Part shown: positions 15,726-25,441 of the stretch, in pieces | How positions within the stretch are numbered: position 1 is the stretch's first letter | Layout: the number at the start of each line of letters is the position of its first letter | Assembly (NCBI RefSeq): GCF_001942465.1 | Contig: NZ_MKJY01000266.1 | Coordinates: 1-57,412 of the forward strand | Length of the DNA: 57,412 nt | From: Actinomadura sp. CNU-125 | GTDB taxonomy: Bacteria; Actinomycetota; Actinomycetes; Streptosporangiales; Streptosporangiaceae | Direction: 5' to 3' | The notes under the pieces: model-generated | Databases searched by the model: none | Seen by the model: the letters and a program-made list of their open reading frames with translations, nothing else | What the model was told of the DNA's origin: nothing | Made by a program: the position numbers and the translations under genes

Positions 15726-16163
15726 ATGGCACTGAACCGTGATTTCATCGGGCGGAGCTTCCCGCCCGGCGAGCCCTATGAAGTCAGCCGGGTCAAGATC
15801 CGCGAGTTCGCGGACGCGATCGGTGACCACAACCCCATCTACCGCGACGCGGACGCGGCGAAGGCGGCCGGCCACCCCGACGTCATCGCGCCGCCCACGT
15901 TCCCCATCGTGATGTCGCTCGGCAACCCGGGCCTCGCCGACCCCGACCTCGGCCTCAACTACGCGATGGTCGTGCACGGCGAGCAGCGGTTCGAGTACAC
16001 CCGCCCCGTCCGGGCCGGAGACGTCGTGACCGGCACCGCCACGATCACCGAGATCAAGTCGGTCGGCAAGCACGAGCGGATGATCGTCGAGACCGAGATC
16101 AAGTCGGTCGAGGGCGAACTCATCTGCAAGACCTACAACGCGATCGTCGAGCGGGGGGCCTGA
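15726..16163 (+). CDS. hadA: (3R)-hydroxyacyl-ACP dehydratase subunit HadA
   Basis: 145 residues from ATG 15726. Single hot-dog domain of the MaoC N-terminal type: MALNRDFIGRSFPPGEPYEV, FADAIGDHNPIYRD, then PPTFPIVMS and GEQRFEYTRPVRAGDVVTG. HadA is the non-catalytic, substrate-binding half of the HadAB heterodimer that dehydrates 3-hydroxyacyl-ACP in fatty-acid elongation. hadB follows after 2 bases. In mycobacteria the same pair lies between rpmG2 and tRNA-Trp and works in mycolic acid synthesis; here general FAS-II or polyketide-like elongation is more likely. No hadC follows. Confidence 0.92.
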   Translation: MALNRDFIGRSFPPGEPYEVSRVKIREFADAIGDHNPIYRDADAAKAAGHPDVIAPPTFPIVMSLGNPGLADPDLGLNYAMVVHGEQRFEYTRPVRAGDVVTGTATITEIKSVGKHERMIVETEIKSVEGELICKTYNAIVERGA

Positions 16164-16165
16164 GC

Positions 16166-16591
16166 ATGACCGCGAAGGTGAAGTACGACGACGTCGAGGT
16201 CGGCACCGAGATCCCGGCGCAGACGTACAAGGTCGACCGCGCGAACCTCGTCATGTACGCGGGCGCGTCCGGCGACTTCAACCCGATCCACTGGCGCGAG
16301 TCGTTCGCGAAGTCCGTCGGGCTCCCCGACGTCATCGCCCACGGCATGTTCACGATGGCGCAGGCCGGACGGTTCGTCACCGACTGGGCCGGCGACCCGG
16401 GTGCGGTCCTCGACTACGGGGTACGGTTCTCCTCGCCCGTGGTCGTCCCCGACGAGGGCGGCGCGACGCTGGAGATCAGCGGCACGGTGGAGGAGAAGCT
16501 CGACGACGGCAAGGTCGTCGTGGCGCTCACCGCCAAGTCGAGCGACCAGACGGTCCTCAGGCGCGCCAAGGCGGTCGTCCGCCTCGCCTGA
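16166..16591 (+). CDS. hadB: (3R)-hydroxyacyl-ACP dehydratase subunit HadB
   Basis: 141 residues. This is the catalytic hot-dog subunit: the hydratase-2 motif is intact as GDFNPIHWRESFAKSVGLPD followed by VIAHGMFTMAQ, with Asp and His in the expected positions. It follows hadA after 2 bases, so the two are co-translated and form the heterodimer. The C-terminal strands (GATLEISGTVEEKLDDGK) match the family. It ends before murB with a 78-base gap. Confidence 0.93.
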   Translation: MTAKVKYDDVEVGTEIPAQTYKVDRANLVMYAGASGDFNPIHWRESFAKSVGLPDVIAHGMFTMAQAGRFVTDWAGDPGAVLDYGVRFSSPVVVPDEGGATLEISGTVEEKLDDGKVVVALTAKSSDQTVLRRAKAVVRLA

Positions 16592-16669
16592 ACCGGTGCG
16601 CGCTCCCGCCCGCACCGGCCGGGGACGCCCCGGCCGGTGCGGACGCGAACGTACGGAGGGATGGACGAC

Positions 16670-17737
16670 GTGGCGGTGATCGCCGAAGAGGTCAACCTGG
16701 CCGGATACACCACGCTGCGGCTGGGCGGTCCCGCCCGCCGCTTCGTCGAGGCGACCACCGAGGCGGAGGTCGTCGCGGCGGTCCGGGAGGCCGACGACGC
16801 GGGCGAGCCGGTGCTGGTGCTCGGCGGCGGCAGCAACGTGGTGGTGTCCGACGACGGGTTCGCCGGGACCGTCGTGCACATCGGGACGCGCGGGACCGAA
16901 CGCGTCGCCGCCGAAGGCGACCGGGTGCACGTCCGCGTCCAGGCGGGCGAGGACTGGGACCCGTTCGTCGCCCGCTGCGCGTCCGACGGCCTCGCCGGCG
17001 TCGAGTGCCTGGCGGGCATCCCCGGACGGGTCGGCGCGACGCCCATCCAGAACGTCGGCGCGTACGGGCAGGACGTCGGCGAGACGATCGCGTGCGTCCG
17101 CGCCTACGACCGGCGCGACCGCGCGCGGGTGACGCTCGGCCCCGACGAGTGCCGCTTCACCTACCGCAACAGCGTGTTCAAGGGCGACGACCGGTACGTC
17201 GTCCTCGACGTGACGTACGCGCTCCGCGAGTCGGAGGAATCGCGGCCGATCGCGTACGCCGAACTCGCGCGCAAGCTCGGCGTGCGTCCGGGGGAGCGGG
17301 TCACGCTCAAGGAGGCGCGCGACGCCGTCCTGGAGCTGCGGCGCGGAAAGGGCATGGTCCTCGACCCCGCCGACCCCGACACCCGCAGCGCCGGATCGTT
17401 CTTCACCAACCCGATCCTCGAACCGGCGCAGCTCGCCGAACTGGAACGGCGCGTCGCCGAACGCCTCGGCCCCGACGCGACGTTCCCCCGCTACCCGGAG
17501 GCGGACGGGCGCACCAAGACGTCCGCCGCGTGGCTCATCGACCGCGCCGGGTTCGCGAAGGGGCACGGCACCGGCCCGGCCCGCATCTCCGGCAAGCACA
17601 CCCTCGCGCTCACCAACCCGGGCGGCGCCCGCACCACCGACCTCCTCGCCCTCGCCCGCGAGGTGCGCGGCGGCGTACGCGACGCCTTCGGCGTGGACCT
17701 CGTGAACGAACCCGTCCTCGTCGGCGTGGCCCTCTGA
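16670..17737 (+). CDS. murB: UDP-N-acetylmuramate dehydrogenase
   Basis: 355 residues from GTG 16670, chosen because GGAGG (16655-16659) is 10 bases before it; ATG 16661 is only 1 base from that site. FAD domain: NLAGYTTLRLGGPARRFVEA and VLGGGSNVVVSDDGF; AGIPGRVGATPIQNVGAYGQ is the signature loop; CRFTYRNSVFKGDDRYVVLD contains the Ser proton donor region (YRNSVFK), and SAGSFFTNPILEP plus the C-terminal KTSAAWLIDRAGFAKG complete a type I MurB. It reduces UDP-GlcNAc-enolpyruvate to UDP-MurNAc in the cytosol. The position after hadAB is conserved with Streptomyces. Confidence 0.96.
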   Translation: MAVIAEEVNLAGYTTLRLGGPARRFVEATTEAEVVAAVREADDAGEPVLVLGGGSNVVVSDDGFAGTVVHIGTRGTERVAAEGDRVHVRVQAGEDWDPFVARCASDGLAGVECLAGIPGRVGATPIQNVGAYGQDVGETIACVRAYDRRDRARVTLGPDECRFTYRNSVFKGDDRYVVLDVTYALRESEESRPIAYAELARKLGVRPGERVTLKEARDAVLELRRGKGMVLDPADPDTRSAGSFFTNPILEPAQLAELERRVAERLGPDATFPRYPEADGRTKTSAAWLIDRAGFAKGHGTGPARISGKHTLALTNPGGARTTDLLALAREVRGGVRDAFGVDLVNEPVLVGVAL

Positions 17738-17859
17738 CGGATCGTCCGGAGGAGGTTGGGGGGCGCGGGCATCAGGGCGGGGCTTCGCGGGCATGAACAA
17801 GTCGGGCCCTTTGACGACCGCGGGGCCCGGCCGCGGCGGGGTCCGTTGGGGAGTGCACC

Positions 17860-18627
17860 GTGGCCGTCCCCCTGCCCCGGCACACGTCCGGCACGCCGCC
17901 GGGCCCGCGACCGGTCGAGCCGCGACCGGCCGAGCCGCGACCGCCGAGCCCCCGGGCCGGGGGCACGCGGCTGCAACTCGGTGACGAGGTCGCCGCGCGG
18001 ATCCGCGAACTGATCGTCGACGGGCTCGTCCGGCCCGGCGAGCACCTGCGCCTCGAACACCTCGCGGCCGAGTTCCAGATCAGCGTCACGCCCGTCCGGG
18101 AGGCGCTGAAGTCGCTGCGGGCCGAGGGGTTCGTCGTGCTCGAACCGCGCCGCGGGTTCGTCGTCGCGCCCCTGTCGAAGCAGGACGTCGCCGACCTGTT
18201 CTGGGTGCAGGCGGGCATCGCCGCCGAGCTGACCGCCCGCGCCGCCCCCCGCCTGGACGACGCCGCGCTCGGCGACCTCGACGCGTTCCACAGCGGGCTC
18301 GAACACGCCCGCACCGTCCGCCGTCCGGACCTCATGGAGCGGCACAACCGGGACTTCCACCGGCGGATCAACCTGGCCGCCGCGTCCCCCAAGCTCGCGT
18401 GGGCGATGGGGACGGCGGCGCGGTACGTCCCGCGCGGGCTGTACGGGGGCGTCCCCGACTGGCCGCGCCTCGCCGTCCGCGACCACCGCCGCATCCTGGA
18501 CGCGCTCGCCGCGGGCGACGGGCCGGGCGCGGGCGCCGAGATGCGCGCGCACGTCCTGCGGGCCGGCGACCTGCTGGTCGCGCACCTGGAGCGCCGGGGC
18601 CGCTGGCACCTGGACGAAGCCGGGTGA
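17860..18627 (+). CDS. GntR-family (FadR/FCD) transcriptional regulator
   Basis: 255 residues from GTG 17860. A Pro-rich, repetitive N-terminal tail (RPVEPRPAEPRPPSPRAGG) precedes a winged HTH: LGDEVAARIRELIVDGLVRP, GEHLRLEHLAAEFQISVTPV, REALKSLRAEGFV (residues about 40-105). The rest is an all-helical FCD domain with metal-ligand-type residues (D and H in ERHNRDFHRRI and RDHRRILDAL). FCD regulators sense carboxylic acids through a metal. It ends 6 bases before the convergent adenosine deaminase. The Pro-rich tail is unusual and may be partly untranslated if a later start is used. Confidence 0.88.
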   Translation: MAVPLPRHTSGTPPGPRPVEPRPAEPRPPSPRAGGTRLQLGDEVAARIRELIVDGLVRPGEHLRLEHLAAEFQISVTPVREALKSLRAEGFVVLEPRRGFVVAPLSKQDVADLFWVQAGIAAELTARAAPRLDDAALGDLDAFHSGLEHARTVRRPDLMERHNRDFHRRINLAAASPKLAWAMGTAARYVPRGLYGGVPDWPRLAVRDHRRILDALAAGDGPGAGAEMRAHVLRAGDLLVAHLERRGRWHLDEAG

Positions 18628-18633
18628 ACGGCG

Positions 18634-19707
18634 TCAGTTCGCGAGCCAGCCGTCGATGCCCGCGAGGAGGCGCGCCCGGACGTCGTCGGGCGCGGCCGAC
18701 CCCGCGATCGACTGCCGCGCCAGATCGGCTAGTTCGGCGTCGGTGAACCCGTGCTCGGTCCGGACGAGCTCGTACTGCCGGGCCAGCCGAGACCCGAACA
18801 GCAGCGGATCGTCGGCGCCCAGCGCGATCGGCACCCCCGCCTCCCGCAGCGCCCGCACCGGGACGTCCGCCGCGGTCGGCGCGACGCCGAGGCCCACGTT
18901 CGACGCGGGGCACACCTCCAGCGTCACGCCGCGGTTCGCGATCGCCTCCAGCAGCCGCGGGTCCTCGACGGCGCGCACCCCGTGCCCGATGCGGTCCGCG
19001 CCGAGCGTCTCCAGGCACTCGCGGACGCTCGCGGGCCCGAGCAGCTCGCCGCCGTGCGGGTCCGACAGCAGCCCGCCGCGCCGCGCGATCCGGAACGCGC
19101 CCTCGAAGTCGTAGGCGCGGCCCCGCCGCTCGTCGTTGGACAGCCCGAACCCGACGACGCCCCGCCCCGCGTACCGGACGGCGAGCCGCGCGAGCGTCTT
19201 CGCGTCCAGCGGATGCCGGGTCCGGTTCGCGGCGATCACCAGCCCGATGCCGACACCGGTCGCCGCCGACGCCTCGCGCGCCGCGTCCAGCACGAGCTCC
19301 ACGGTCGGGGTGAGGCCGCCGAACCTCGACGCGTAGCCGCTCGGGTCGACCTGGATCTCCAGCCACCCCGACCCCTCGGCGGCCTCGTCCTCGGCCGTCT
19401 CCCGCAGGAGCCGCCGCAGGTCGTCCGGGGTCTGCAGGACCGACCGGGCGATGTCGTACAGCCGCTGGAACCGGAACCAGCCGCGCTCGTCGGTGGCGTG
19501 CAGCCGCGGCGGCCAGTCGTCCACGAGCGCGTCCGGCAGGTGCACCCCGTGCAGCCGGGCCAGCTCCACCAGCGTCGAATGCCGCATCGAGCCGGTGAAG
19601 TGCAGGTGCAGGTGCGCTTTCGGGAGCAGCGCCGTGTCCGGACGCGCGGCGCCGCGCGCGACGTGACCCTCGTGGGCCGGACGGGTGGGAACGGTACGGG
19701 CCTCCAT
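18634..19707 (-). CDS. add: Adenosine deaminase family protein
   Basis: 357 residues from ATG 19707. Metal-dependent amidohydrolase TIM barrel: metal ligands in AHLHLHFTGS (His32, 34, 36), the IGHGVRAVEDP segment with catalytic His, LEVCPASNVGLG, and the final metal Asp pair in IALGADDPLLFGS. It deaminates adenosine, or a relative such as adenine or aminofutalosine; CPASNVGLG differs slightly from the usual CPTSN of strict adenosine deaminases, so specificity is open. Actinomycetes conserve a deaminase between murB and the aminotransferase before secE, as here. Confidence 0.85.
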   Translation of the reverse strand: MEARTVPTRPAHEGHVARGAARPDTALLPKAHLHLHFTGSMRHSTLVELARLHGVHLPDALVDDWPPRLHATDERGWFRFQRLYDIARSVLQTPDDLRRLLRETAEDEAAEGSGWLEIQVDPSGYASRFGGLTPTVELVLDAAREASAATGVGIGLVIAANRTRHPLDAKTLARLAVRYAGRGVVGFGLSNDERRGRAYDFEGAFRIARRGGLLSDPHGGELLGPASVRECLETLGADRIGHGVRAVEDPRLLEAIANRGVTLEVCPASNVGLGVAPTAADVPVRALREAGVPIALGADDPLLFGSRLARQYELVRTEHGFTDAELADLARQSIAGSAAPDDVRARLLAGIDGWLAN

Positions 19708-19866
19708 GGACCAATGTTGCCGGACGCGGCGCCGTCTTGAATGCCCGCCCCACCAGGATCACCACACCGGACTACCTCCCATGACACGCGGCGGCCATCG
19801 CGCCCCATAGGCATCGGGAAAAGGGAAAGGCCCCGGGCGGCGAAGCCCGGGGCCTTCCGCGACGGC

Positions 19867-21078
19867 TCAGCCCGCCTCGGACAGCAGCTTCGCCACCCGC
19901 GACACGCCCTCGACGAGGTCGTCGTCGCCGAGCGCGTACGACAGCCGGAAGTAGCCGGGGGTGCCGAACGCCTCGCCCGGCACCAGCGCCACCTCGGCCT
20001 CCTCCAGGATCAGCGAGGCCAGCTCCACGGACGTCTCGGGACGCTTGCCGCGGATCTCCTTGCCCAGCAGCTCCTTGACCGACGGGTACGCGTAGAACGC
20101 GCCCTCCGGCTCGGGGCAGAGCACGCCGGGGATCTCGTTCAGCATCTTGACCATCGTCTGCCGGCGCCGGTCGAACGCCTTGCGCATCTCCGCGACGGCG
20201 CCGAGGTCGCCGGTGACGGCGGCGAGCGCGGCGGCCTGCGAGACGTTCGCCACATTGGACGTCGCGTGCGACTGCAGGTTCTGCGCGGCCTTCACGACGT
20301 CGGCCGGGCCGATCATCCAGCCGACCCGCCAGCCGGTCATCGCGTACGTCTTGGCGACCCCGTTCAGGACGAGCGTGCGGTCGGCCAGTTCGGGCACCAC
20401 GACGGGCATCGAGGAGAACTCGGCGTCGCCGTACACGAGGTGCTCGTAGATCTCGTCCGTGATGACCCACAGGCCGTGCTCGTCGGCCCAGCGGCCGATC
20501 GCCTCGACCTGGTCGCGGGTGTAGACGGCGCCGGTCGGGTTGGACGGGGAGACGAACAGCAGCACCTTCGTCCGGTCGGTGCGGGCCGCTTCGAGCTGCT
20601 CGACGCTCACCCGGTAACCGGTCGTCTCGTCGGCGACGACGTCCACCGGCACGCCGCCCGCGAGCTTGATCGACTCGGGGTAGGTCGTCCAGTAGGGGGT
20701 CGGGACGATGACCTCGTCGCCCGGGTCGAGCAGCGCCGCGAACGCCTCGTACACCGCCTGCTTCCCGCCGTTGGTCACCAGGACCTGGGACGACTCGACC
20801 TTCAGGCCCGAGTCGCGCTCGGTCTTCTCGGCGATCGCCGTGCGCAGCTCCGGCAGGCCCCCCGCCGGGGTGTACTTGTGGAACCGCGGGACGCGGCAGG
20901 CGGTCACCGCGGCCTCGACGATGTAGTCGGGCGTGGGGAAGTCGGGCTCGCCCGCGCCGAACCCGATGACCGGTCGTCCGGCCGCCTTCAGCGCCTTGGC
21001 CTTGGCGTCGACGGCCAGCGTGGCGGACTCGGAGATCGCGGATATGCGCTTGGAGATGCGAGGACGGTCGATGCTCAT
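19867..21078 (-). CDS. aspC: Pyridoxal-phosphate aspartate aminotransferase
   Basis: 403 residues from ATG 21078. Fold-type I aminotransferase: [50 protein letters not shown] (Asn180 contacts PLP), [11 protein letters not shown] (Asp208) and the Schiff-base lysine in [14 protein letters not shown] (Lys243), with FRLSYAL carrying the substrate arginine. It probably transfers the amino group from aspartate to 2-oxoglutarate, and may also act in lysine or phenylalanine routes. It is transcribed away from the tRNA-Trp–secE unit, with 257 bases between. Confidence 0.93.
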   Translation of the reverse strand: MSIDRPRISKRISAISESATLAVDAKAKALKAAGRPVIGFGAGEPDFPTPDYIVEAAVTACRVPRFHKYTPAGGLPELRTAIAEKTERDSGLKVESSQVLVTNGGKQAVYEAFAALLDPGDEVIVPTPYWTTYPESIKLAGGVPVDVVADETTGYRVSVEQLEAARTDRTKVLLFVSPSNPTGAVYTRDQVEAIGRWADEHGLWVITDEIYEHLVYGDAEFSSMPVVVPELADRTLVLNGVAKTYAMTGWRVGWMIGPADVVKAAQNLQSHATSNVANVSQAAALAAVTGDLGAVAEMRKAFDRRRQTMVKMLNEIPGVLCPEPEGAFYAYPSVKELLGKEIRGKRPETSVELASLILEEAEVALVPGEAFGTPGYFRLSYALGDDDLVEGVSRVAKLLSEAG

Positions 21079-21179
21079 ACCCCTATCGTTACAGACCCCG
21101 GACGGTGACCCGAGCGATATGTTCGGGCCGGTCGGGCGGCGTTCCGCGACCCGGACGCGACGATCTCCGGGGGTTTCGG

Positions 21180-21209
21180 TTCGACGCGGGGGCCGCGGAG
21201 ACGTAGACT
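21180..21209 (+). promoter_or_regulatory. Promoter of the tRNA-Trp unit
   Basis: TTCGAC (21180-21185), 18-base spacer, TAGACT (21204-21209). It reads towards tRNA-Trp and probably on into secE and nusG, since no strong terminator follows the tRNA. Confidence 0.5.
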
Positions 21210-21335
21210 CCTGCTCTTAGTGACGCGTCACCGGCTATGAGGCTGTCCGCACGAGCGACCCTCGGGAGGCCGTAAGCTGGTAACCGGCACGAGCTCGGCC
21301 ACCCGGCCGGGCAGTTCTCCGTTTCCGGAGAATGA

Positions 21336-21408
21336 AGGGCAGTGGCTCAATTGGTAGAGCACCGGTCTCCAAAACCGGCGGTTGGGGGTTCGAGTCCCTC
21401 CTGCCCTG
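21336..21408 (+). tRNA. tRNA-Trp (CCA)
   Basis: Acceptor AGGGCAG/CTGCCCT, D-arm, anticodon stem CCGGT/ACCGG around CTCCAAA (anticodon CCA), T-arm GGGGG-TTCGAGT-CCCTC, discriminator G. tRNA-Trp directly before secE is conserved in actinomycetes. Confidence 0.96.
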
Positions 21409-21528
21409 CGAGGTGCGGTGCGCGCACCCGTGCCGGCCGCTTCGCGGCGGCCGCCGTGACGCGCGAAGGCGCGAACGGCGCGGCCACCACGAAGTGGTCA
21501 GAACACGACCGATGAGGTGAACGGCGGC

Positions 21529-21783
21529 ATGGCGACTGAGACGCGCGGCGAGCCCGAGGCCAAGGACGAAGGCAAGGGCAAGCGGAAGAAGGTCGGAAAG
21601 CGGACCTCCCCCGCGCTGTTCGTGCGCCAGATCGTCGCCGAGCTGCGCAAGGTCATCTGGCCCACCCGCCGGGAACTGATCACCTACACGACGGTTTCCC
21701 TGGTGTTCGTTCTCTTCATGGTCGCGCTCGTCTCCGGTGTCGACTGGGGTCTGCAGGAAGGCATCTACGCCGTCTTCGGCTGA
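21529..21783 (+). CDS. secE: Preprotein translocase subunit SecE
   Basis: 84 residues from ATG 21529, with GAGGTG 12 bases upstream; an in-frame GTG at 21517 would add four residues. A charged N-terminus (GKGKRKKVGKRTS) precedes the conserved amphipathic helix FVRQIVAELRKVIWPTRREL and one membrane helix (VSLVFVLFMVALVSGVDWGL). SecE clamps SecY in the inner-membrane translocon. It is followed by nusG after 126 bases, as in nearly all bacteria. Confidence 0.96.
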   Translation: MATETRGEPEAKDEGKGKRKKVGKRTSPALFVRQIVAELRKVIWPTRRELITYTTVSLVFVLFMVALVSGVDWGLQEGIYAVFG

Positions 21784-21909
21784 TCCCGCCCCGCCGGGGC
21801 CCGTCCGGCGCCCGGGCGTCCGGACGTTCGCGCAGCGCGCGGCCGTCGAACGGCCGCACCGCCGTACCGTCGTACAACCAGTCAGCGCAGACCGAGAGAA
21901 AGAGACACC

Positions 21910-22857
21910 GTGTCCGAGTCCTCACAGCCCTACGACGAGGCCGTGGAAGAGGCCCAGTCCGCTGCGGCTGCTGCGGCCGGCCAGGCGGCCGAGCCCGCCG
22001 ACGAGGCGGCCGAGGCGGCCGTCACCGCCGGGGAAGGCGTGCCCGCGGACACGAAGCTCGAAGGCGAGGAGCCGCCCGGCCCGGAGGTGGCCGAGGGCGC
22101 GGACGACCTCGCCGCCGAGATCCGGTCCGAGGACGAAGCCGTCGAGGACGAGGCCGCGGAGGGCGAGACCGCCGAGGCCGCGGAGACCGCCGAGGGCGAG
22201 TCCGAGGGCGACGCGGAGACGGACGAGGACGAGACCGAGGAGGCCCCGGCCGGGCCGCCGGTCGACCCGTTCGCCGACTTCAAGATGCAGCTCCGGCTCC
22301 AGCCGGGCGACTGGTACGTCGTGCACACCTACGCGGGCTACGAGAACCGGGTCAAGACCAACATCGAGACCCGGACGCAGACCCTCAACATGGAGGACTA
22401 CATCTTCCAGATCGAGGTCCCGCAGCACGAGGTCACCGAGATCAAGCAGGGCAAGCGGCAGAAGGTCAACGAGAAGGTCCTGCCGGGGTACATCCTCGTC
22501 CGCATGGACCTCACCGACGAGTCCTGGGCCGCCGTCCGCAACACGCCGGGCGTCACCGGGTTCGTGGGCCTGCTGAACAAGCCGTCCCCGCTGAGCCTGG
22601 ACGAGGTCGCGAAGCTGCTGGCCCCCGAGCCCGAAGAGGGCACCGGAGCCGTCAAGGCCAAGGAGCCCGCGAAGGCGCAGGCGACCGTCGACTACGAGGT
22701 CGGCGAGTCCGTCACCGTCATGGACGGCCCGTTCGCGACCCTCCCGGCTACGGTCAACGAGATCAACATCGAGGCGCAGAAGCTCAAGGTGCTGGTGTCG
22801 ATCTTCGGCCGCGAGACCCCGGTCGAGCTGTCGTTCAACCAGGTCTCCAAGATCTGA
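21910..22857 (+). CDS. nusG: Transcription termination/antitermination protein NusG
   Basis: 315 residues from GTG 21910, with GAGAAAGAG upstream. The first 125 residues are a very acidic Ala/Glu/Asp tail without predicted fold. Then the NGN domain (from [20 protein letters not shown] to about residue 235, including [10 protein letters not shown] and [15 protein letters not shown]) and a KOW domain ([19 protein letters not shown]). NusG binds RNA polymerase and Rho or ribosomal protein S10. Streptomyces NusG also has an acidic extension; this one is long, and nearly all size above the usual 180 residues is the tail. Confidence 0.95.
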   Translation: MSESSQPYDEAVEEAQSAAAAAAGQAAEPADEAAEAAVTAGEGVPADTKLEGEEPPGPEVAEGADDLAAEIRSEDEAVEDEAAEGETAEAAETAEGESEGDAETDEDETEEAPAGPPVDPFADFKMQLRLQPGDWYVVHTYAGYENRVKTNIETRTQTLNMEDYIFQIEVPQHEVTEIKQGKRQKVNEKVLPGYILVRMDLTDESWAAVRNTPGVTGFVGLLNKPSPLSLDEVAKLLAPEPEEGTGAVKAKEPAKAQATVDYEVGESVTVMDGPFATLPATVNEINIEAQKLKVLVSIFGRETPVELSFNQVSKI

Positions 22858-22863
22858 CCGCGT

Positions 22864-22880
22864 CCCTGCCTCGTGCAGGG
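22864..22880 (+). promoter_or_regulatory. Hairpin in the nusG–rplK leader
   Basis: CCCTGC-CTCGT-GCAGGG, starting 7 bases after the nusG stop. Known: rplKA messages carry an L1 repressor site near the rplK start. The hairpin may be that element or a weak terminator after nusG; the 128-base spacer 22858-22985 has no gene. Confidence 0.4.
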
Positions 22881-22985
22881 CACGGCAACATATAGCGGCT
22901 CCCACACGGCGGAATCGTCCCAGCCACCGTGTTGCCCGGTCTCCGGGAGTCGGAGTCATCGAAAAATGGGACACAAGGGGTAACC

Positions 22986-23413
22986 ATGCCTCCGAAGAAA
23001 AAAGTAGCGGCCATCGTCAAGGTGCAGTTGCAGGCCGGCGCGGCGACCCCGGCGCCGCCGGTCGGTACCGCTCTCGGTCCGCACGGCGTCAACATCATGG
23101 ACTTCTGCAAGCAGTACAACGCTGCCACGGAAGCCCAGCGCGGGAACGTCATCCCCGTAGAGATCACCATCTACGAGGACCGCTCGTTCACCTTCGTCAC
23201 CAAGACCCCGCCGGCCGCGCAGCTCATCCTGAGGCCGCGGGCGTCGAGAAGGGCAGCGGCGAGCCGCACAAGACGAAGGTCGGCTCGGTCACCGCGGACC
23301 AGGTCCGCGAGATCGCCACCACCAAGATGCCCGACCTGAACGCCAAGGACATCGAGGCCGCCGCGAAGATCGTCGCGGGGACCGCCCGGTCCATGGGCAT
23401 CGAGGTCAAGTAA
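22986..23413 (+). CDS. rplK: 50S ribosomal protein L11, frameshift in assembly
   Basis: Start ATG 22986, with AAGGGG 7 bases before. The N-terminal domain is typical ([40 protein letters not shown]) and the C-terminal rRNA-binding domain continues in another frame ([45 protein letters not shown]). One base is missing near 23231: CTGAGGCC where CTGAAGGCC gives LILKAAG. Restored length is 142 residues, normal for L11. L11 is needed for stringent response and is the thiostrepton target together with 23S rRNA. The break is almost certainly an assembly error. Confidence 0.95.
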
Positions 23414-23475
23414 GTCCGTCATGTGGGAGGGCCGGGCGCGGCCCGTGACCACGCGTTCCACTGGAGGAACAGAGA

Positions 23476-24192
23476 ATGAAGCGCAGCAAGGGTTACCGCT
23501 CGGCGGCGGAGAGGATCGACCGCGACCGGCTGTACAGCCCGGCCGAGGCCGTGAAGCTCGCCAAGGAGACCGCGGTCACCAAGTTCGACGCGACCGTCGA
23601 GGTCGCCCTGCGGCTGGGCGTCGACCCGCGCAAGGCCGACCAGATGGTGCGCGGCACCGTCAACCTGCCGCACGGCACCGGTAAGACCGCCCGCGTGCTG
23701 GTCTTCGCCGGTGGCGCCAAGGCCGACGAGGCCCGTGAGGCCGGTGCCGACTTCGTCGGCTCCGACGACATGATCGAGCGGATCCAGGGCGGCTTCCTGG
23801 ACTTCGACGCGGTCGTGGCGACGCCGGACCAGATGGGCAAGGTCGGCCGGCTGGGCCGGGTGCTCGGTCCGCGCGGCCTGATGCCGAACCCGAAGACGGG
23901 CACGGTCACCATGGACGTGGCCAAGGCCGTCTCCGACATCAAGGGCGGCAAGATCGAGTTCCGGGTCGACCGGCACGCGAACCTGCACTTCATCATCGGC
24001 AAGGCGTCCTTCGACGAGCGCCTGCTGGTGGAGAACTACGCGGCCGCGATCGAGGAGATCCAGCGGCTCAAGCCGTCGGCCGCCAAGGGCCGGTACGTCA
24101 AGAAGGCGGTGCTGACCACCTCGATGGGGCCGAGCATCCCGGTGGACCCGAACGCGGTCCGCAACCTGACCGCGGAGTTCGAGACCGCCTGA
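23476..24192 (+). CDS. rplA: 50S ribosomal protein L1
   Basis: 238 residues from ATG 23476, with GGAGGAA before it. Intact L1: [58 protein letters not shown], and the signature [21 protein letters not shown]1 forms the mobile stalk over the E site and represses its own rplKA message. It is cotranscribed with rplK (62-base gap), and the operon ends at the strong hairpin 24221-24250. Confidence 0.97.
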   Translation: MKRSKGYRSAAERIDRDRLYSPAEAVKLAKETAVTKFDATVEVALRLGVDPRKADQMVRGTVNLPHGTGKTARVLVFAGGAKADEAREAGADFVGSDDMIERIQGGFLDFDAVVATPDQMGKVGRLGRVLGPRGLMPNPKTGTVTMDVAKAVSDIKGGKIEFRVDRHANLHFIIGKASFDERLLVENYAAAIEEIQRLKPSAAKGRYVKKAVLTTSMGPSIPVDPNAVRNLTAEFETA

Positions 24193-24220
24193 GCGGTTCG
24201 AGCGTCCGTTCGACCTGATC

Positions 24221-24250
24221 ACAGGGCGTCCCCATGCGGGGGCGCCCTGT
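24221..24250 (+). terminator. rplKA operon terminator
   Basis: ACAGGGCG(T)CCCC-ATG-CGGGGGCGCCCTGT, a nearly perfect 13-bp stem 29 bases after rplA. It separates rplKA from the lipoprotein genes. Confidence 0.8.
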
Positions 24251-24361
24251 GGCGTTTTCGCAGGACATACGGGGGATTACCGGAAATCCGGTCCGGAAAT
24301 GGCCAAACCGATATGCGAAGACCTTTGTTACCGCCGGGGAACTTGGTGTTGAATCGGGTCC

Positions 24362-25290
24362 GTGAAGCGTAGAACGGACCGCATCATCGCGATTTCCGCG
24401 CTCGGTGCCGTGGCAGTGGTGCCCACGGTCGTCCTGGCGGTGGTGAAGACCGGCGGCGGCTCCGGGCCGGACGCCGGCACGATGCCGCCGGCCGCCGCGA
24501 TGGCGGACCGGCAGGCCGCCGGGGAGGGCCCCGGCACCGGCACCGTGTCCCCGTCGGGCGGCGCCGTACCCGGCTCCGGGACGGGCTCCGGTGCGGGCGC
24601 GCGCCCGGTTCGGGCGGCGGGGCGGGCACGTCCGGCGGCTCGGGAACGGGCGGGACGAACGGGACGGCCGGCGGCGGGAGCGAGGCCGCGAAGGCCGTGC
24701 TGCCCGACGAGAAGCCGAAGCCGAGCCCCGATCTGCGCTCGTTCGTCCGCAAGACCGAAGTGAAGCTGACCTTCGGGACGGGCGGCGACTACACGCACGC
24801 CGCGGAGACCGCGGAGTTCACGCTGTATCCGAAGTTCGCGCTGAACGCGACCGGGGTCACCACCACGGTGAAGGACGGCGTGGAGTCGAAGGTGACCGAG
24901 AAGGTCGTCGTGAAGGACGGTGTCCTGAAGGGGTACGACGGGCAGGAGTGGACGCAGTCCAAGCTGACCCAGCAGCAGTTGACGACGCTGCAGACGGGGT
25001 CGGATCCGCGGCAGTTCACGTACCTGATGGCGAGCCTGCCCGACCTGTTCGCGGAGGGACCGGACGCGAACGGCCGCACGCATTTCCTGGCCGACAGCGC
25101 GATGGGCGACCTCTACGGGCTGCTGCCGCAGAACGTGGCGGAGCAGATCGGCAAGGTCGTCCCCGCGGCCGCCGGATGCGCGCTGGACCTGTGGGCGAAC
25201 GGGAAGGGCCGCCCCACGTGGATCGGGCTGAAGGCGCAGGCCCCGGCCGGTGTGCTGGACGGTTCGATGACGTTCGGCTCGTACCGCTGA
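24362..25290 (+). CDS. Secreted or membrane-anchored protein, frameshifted
   Basis: Starts at GTG 24362 with a signal-anchor-like N-terminus (KRRTDRIIAISALGAVAVVP, then VVLAVV). A Gly/Ser/Thr/Ala-rich linker follows and changes frame near 24605 in a GC-repeat (GCGCGC), then a folded domain runs from AAKAVLPDEKPKPSPDLRSF to the stop at 25290 (TEVKLTFGTGGDYTHAAETA, WTQSKLTQQQLTTLQTG, AAGCALDLWANGKGRPTWIG). Total about 308 residues; no known catalytic motif. Streptomyces also has an uncharacterised secreted protein here, followed by a lipoprotein, before rplJ. Because the slip lies in low-complexity sequence it may be real, but assembly error is simpler. Confidence 0.6.
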
Positions 25291-25441
25291 CGACCGTTCG
25301 CGGGGCGTTTCGTCCGACCGTCCGGTACGCCGTTGGTCGTACCGGGTCGCCGCGCATTCGTACCACCGGGGGATGCCGCTTTCGCGCCGCGCCTACAGAC
25401 TGGTGGCAACGAGCAGGGCGATCAAGGAGGCTCGAATACCC

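Noticed and set aside
16592..16669. A hadC gene after hadB
   Set aside because: Only 78 bases separate hadB and murB; no third dehydratase subunit fits.
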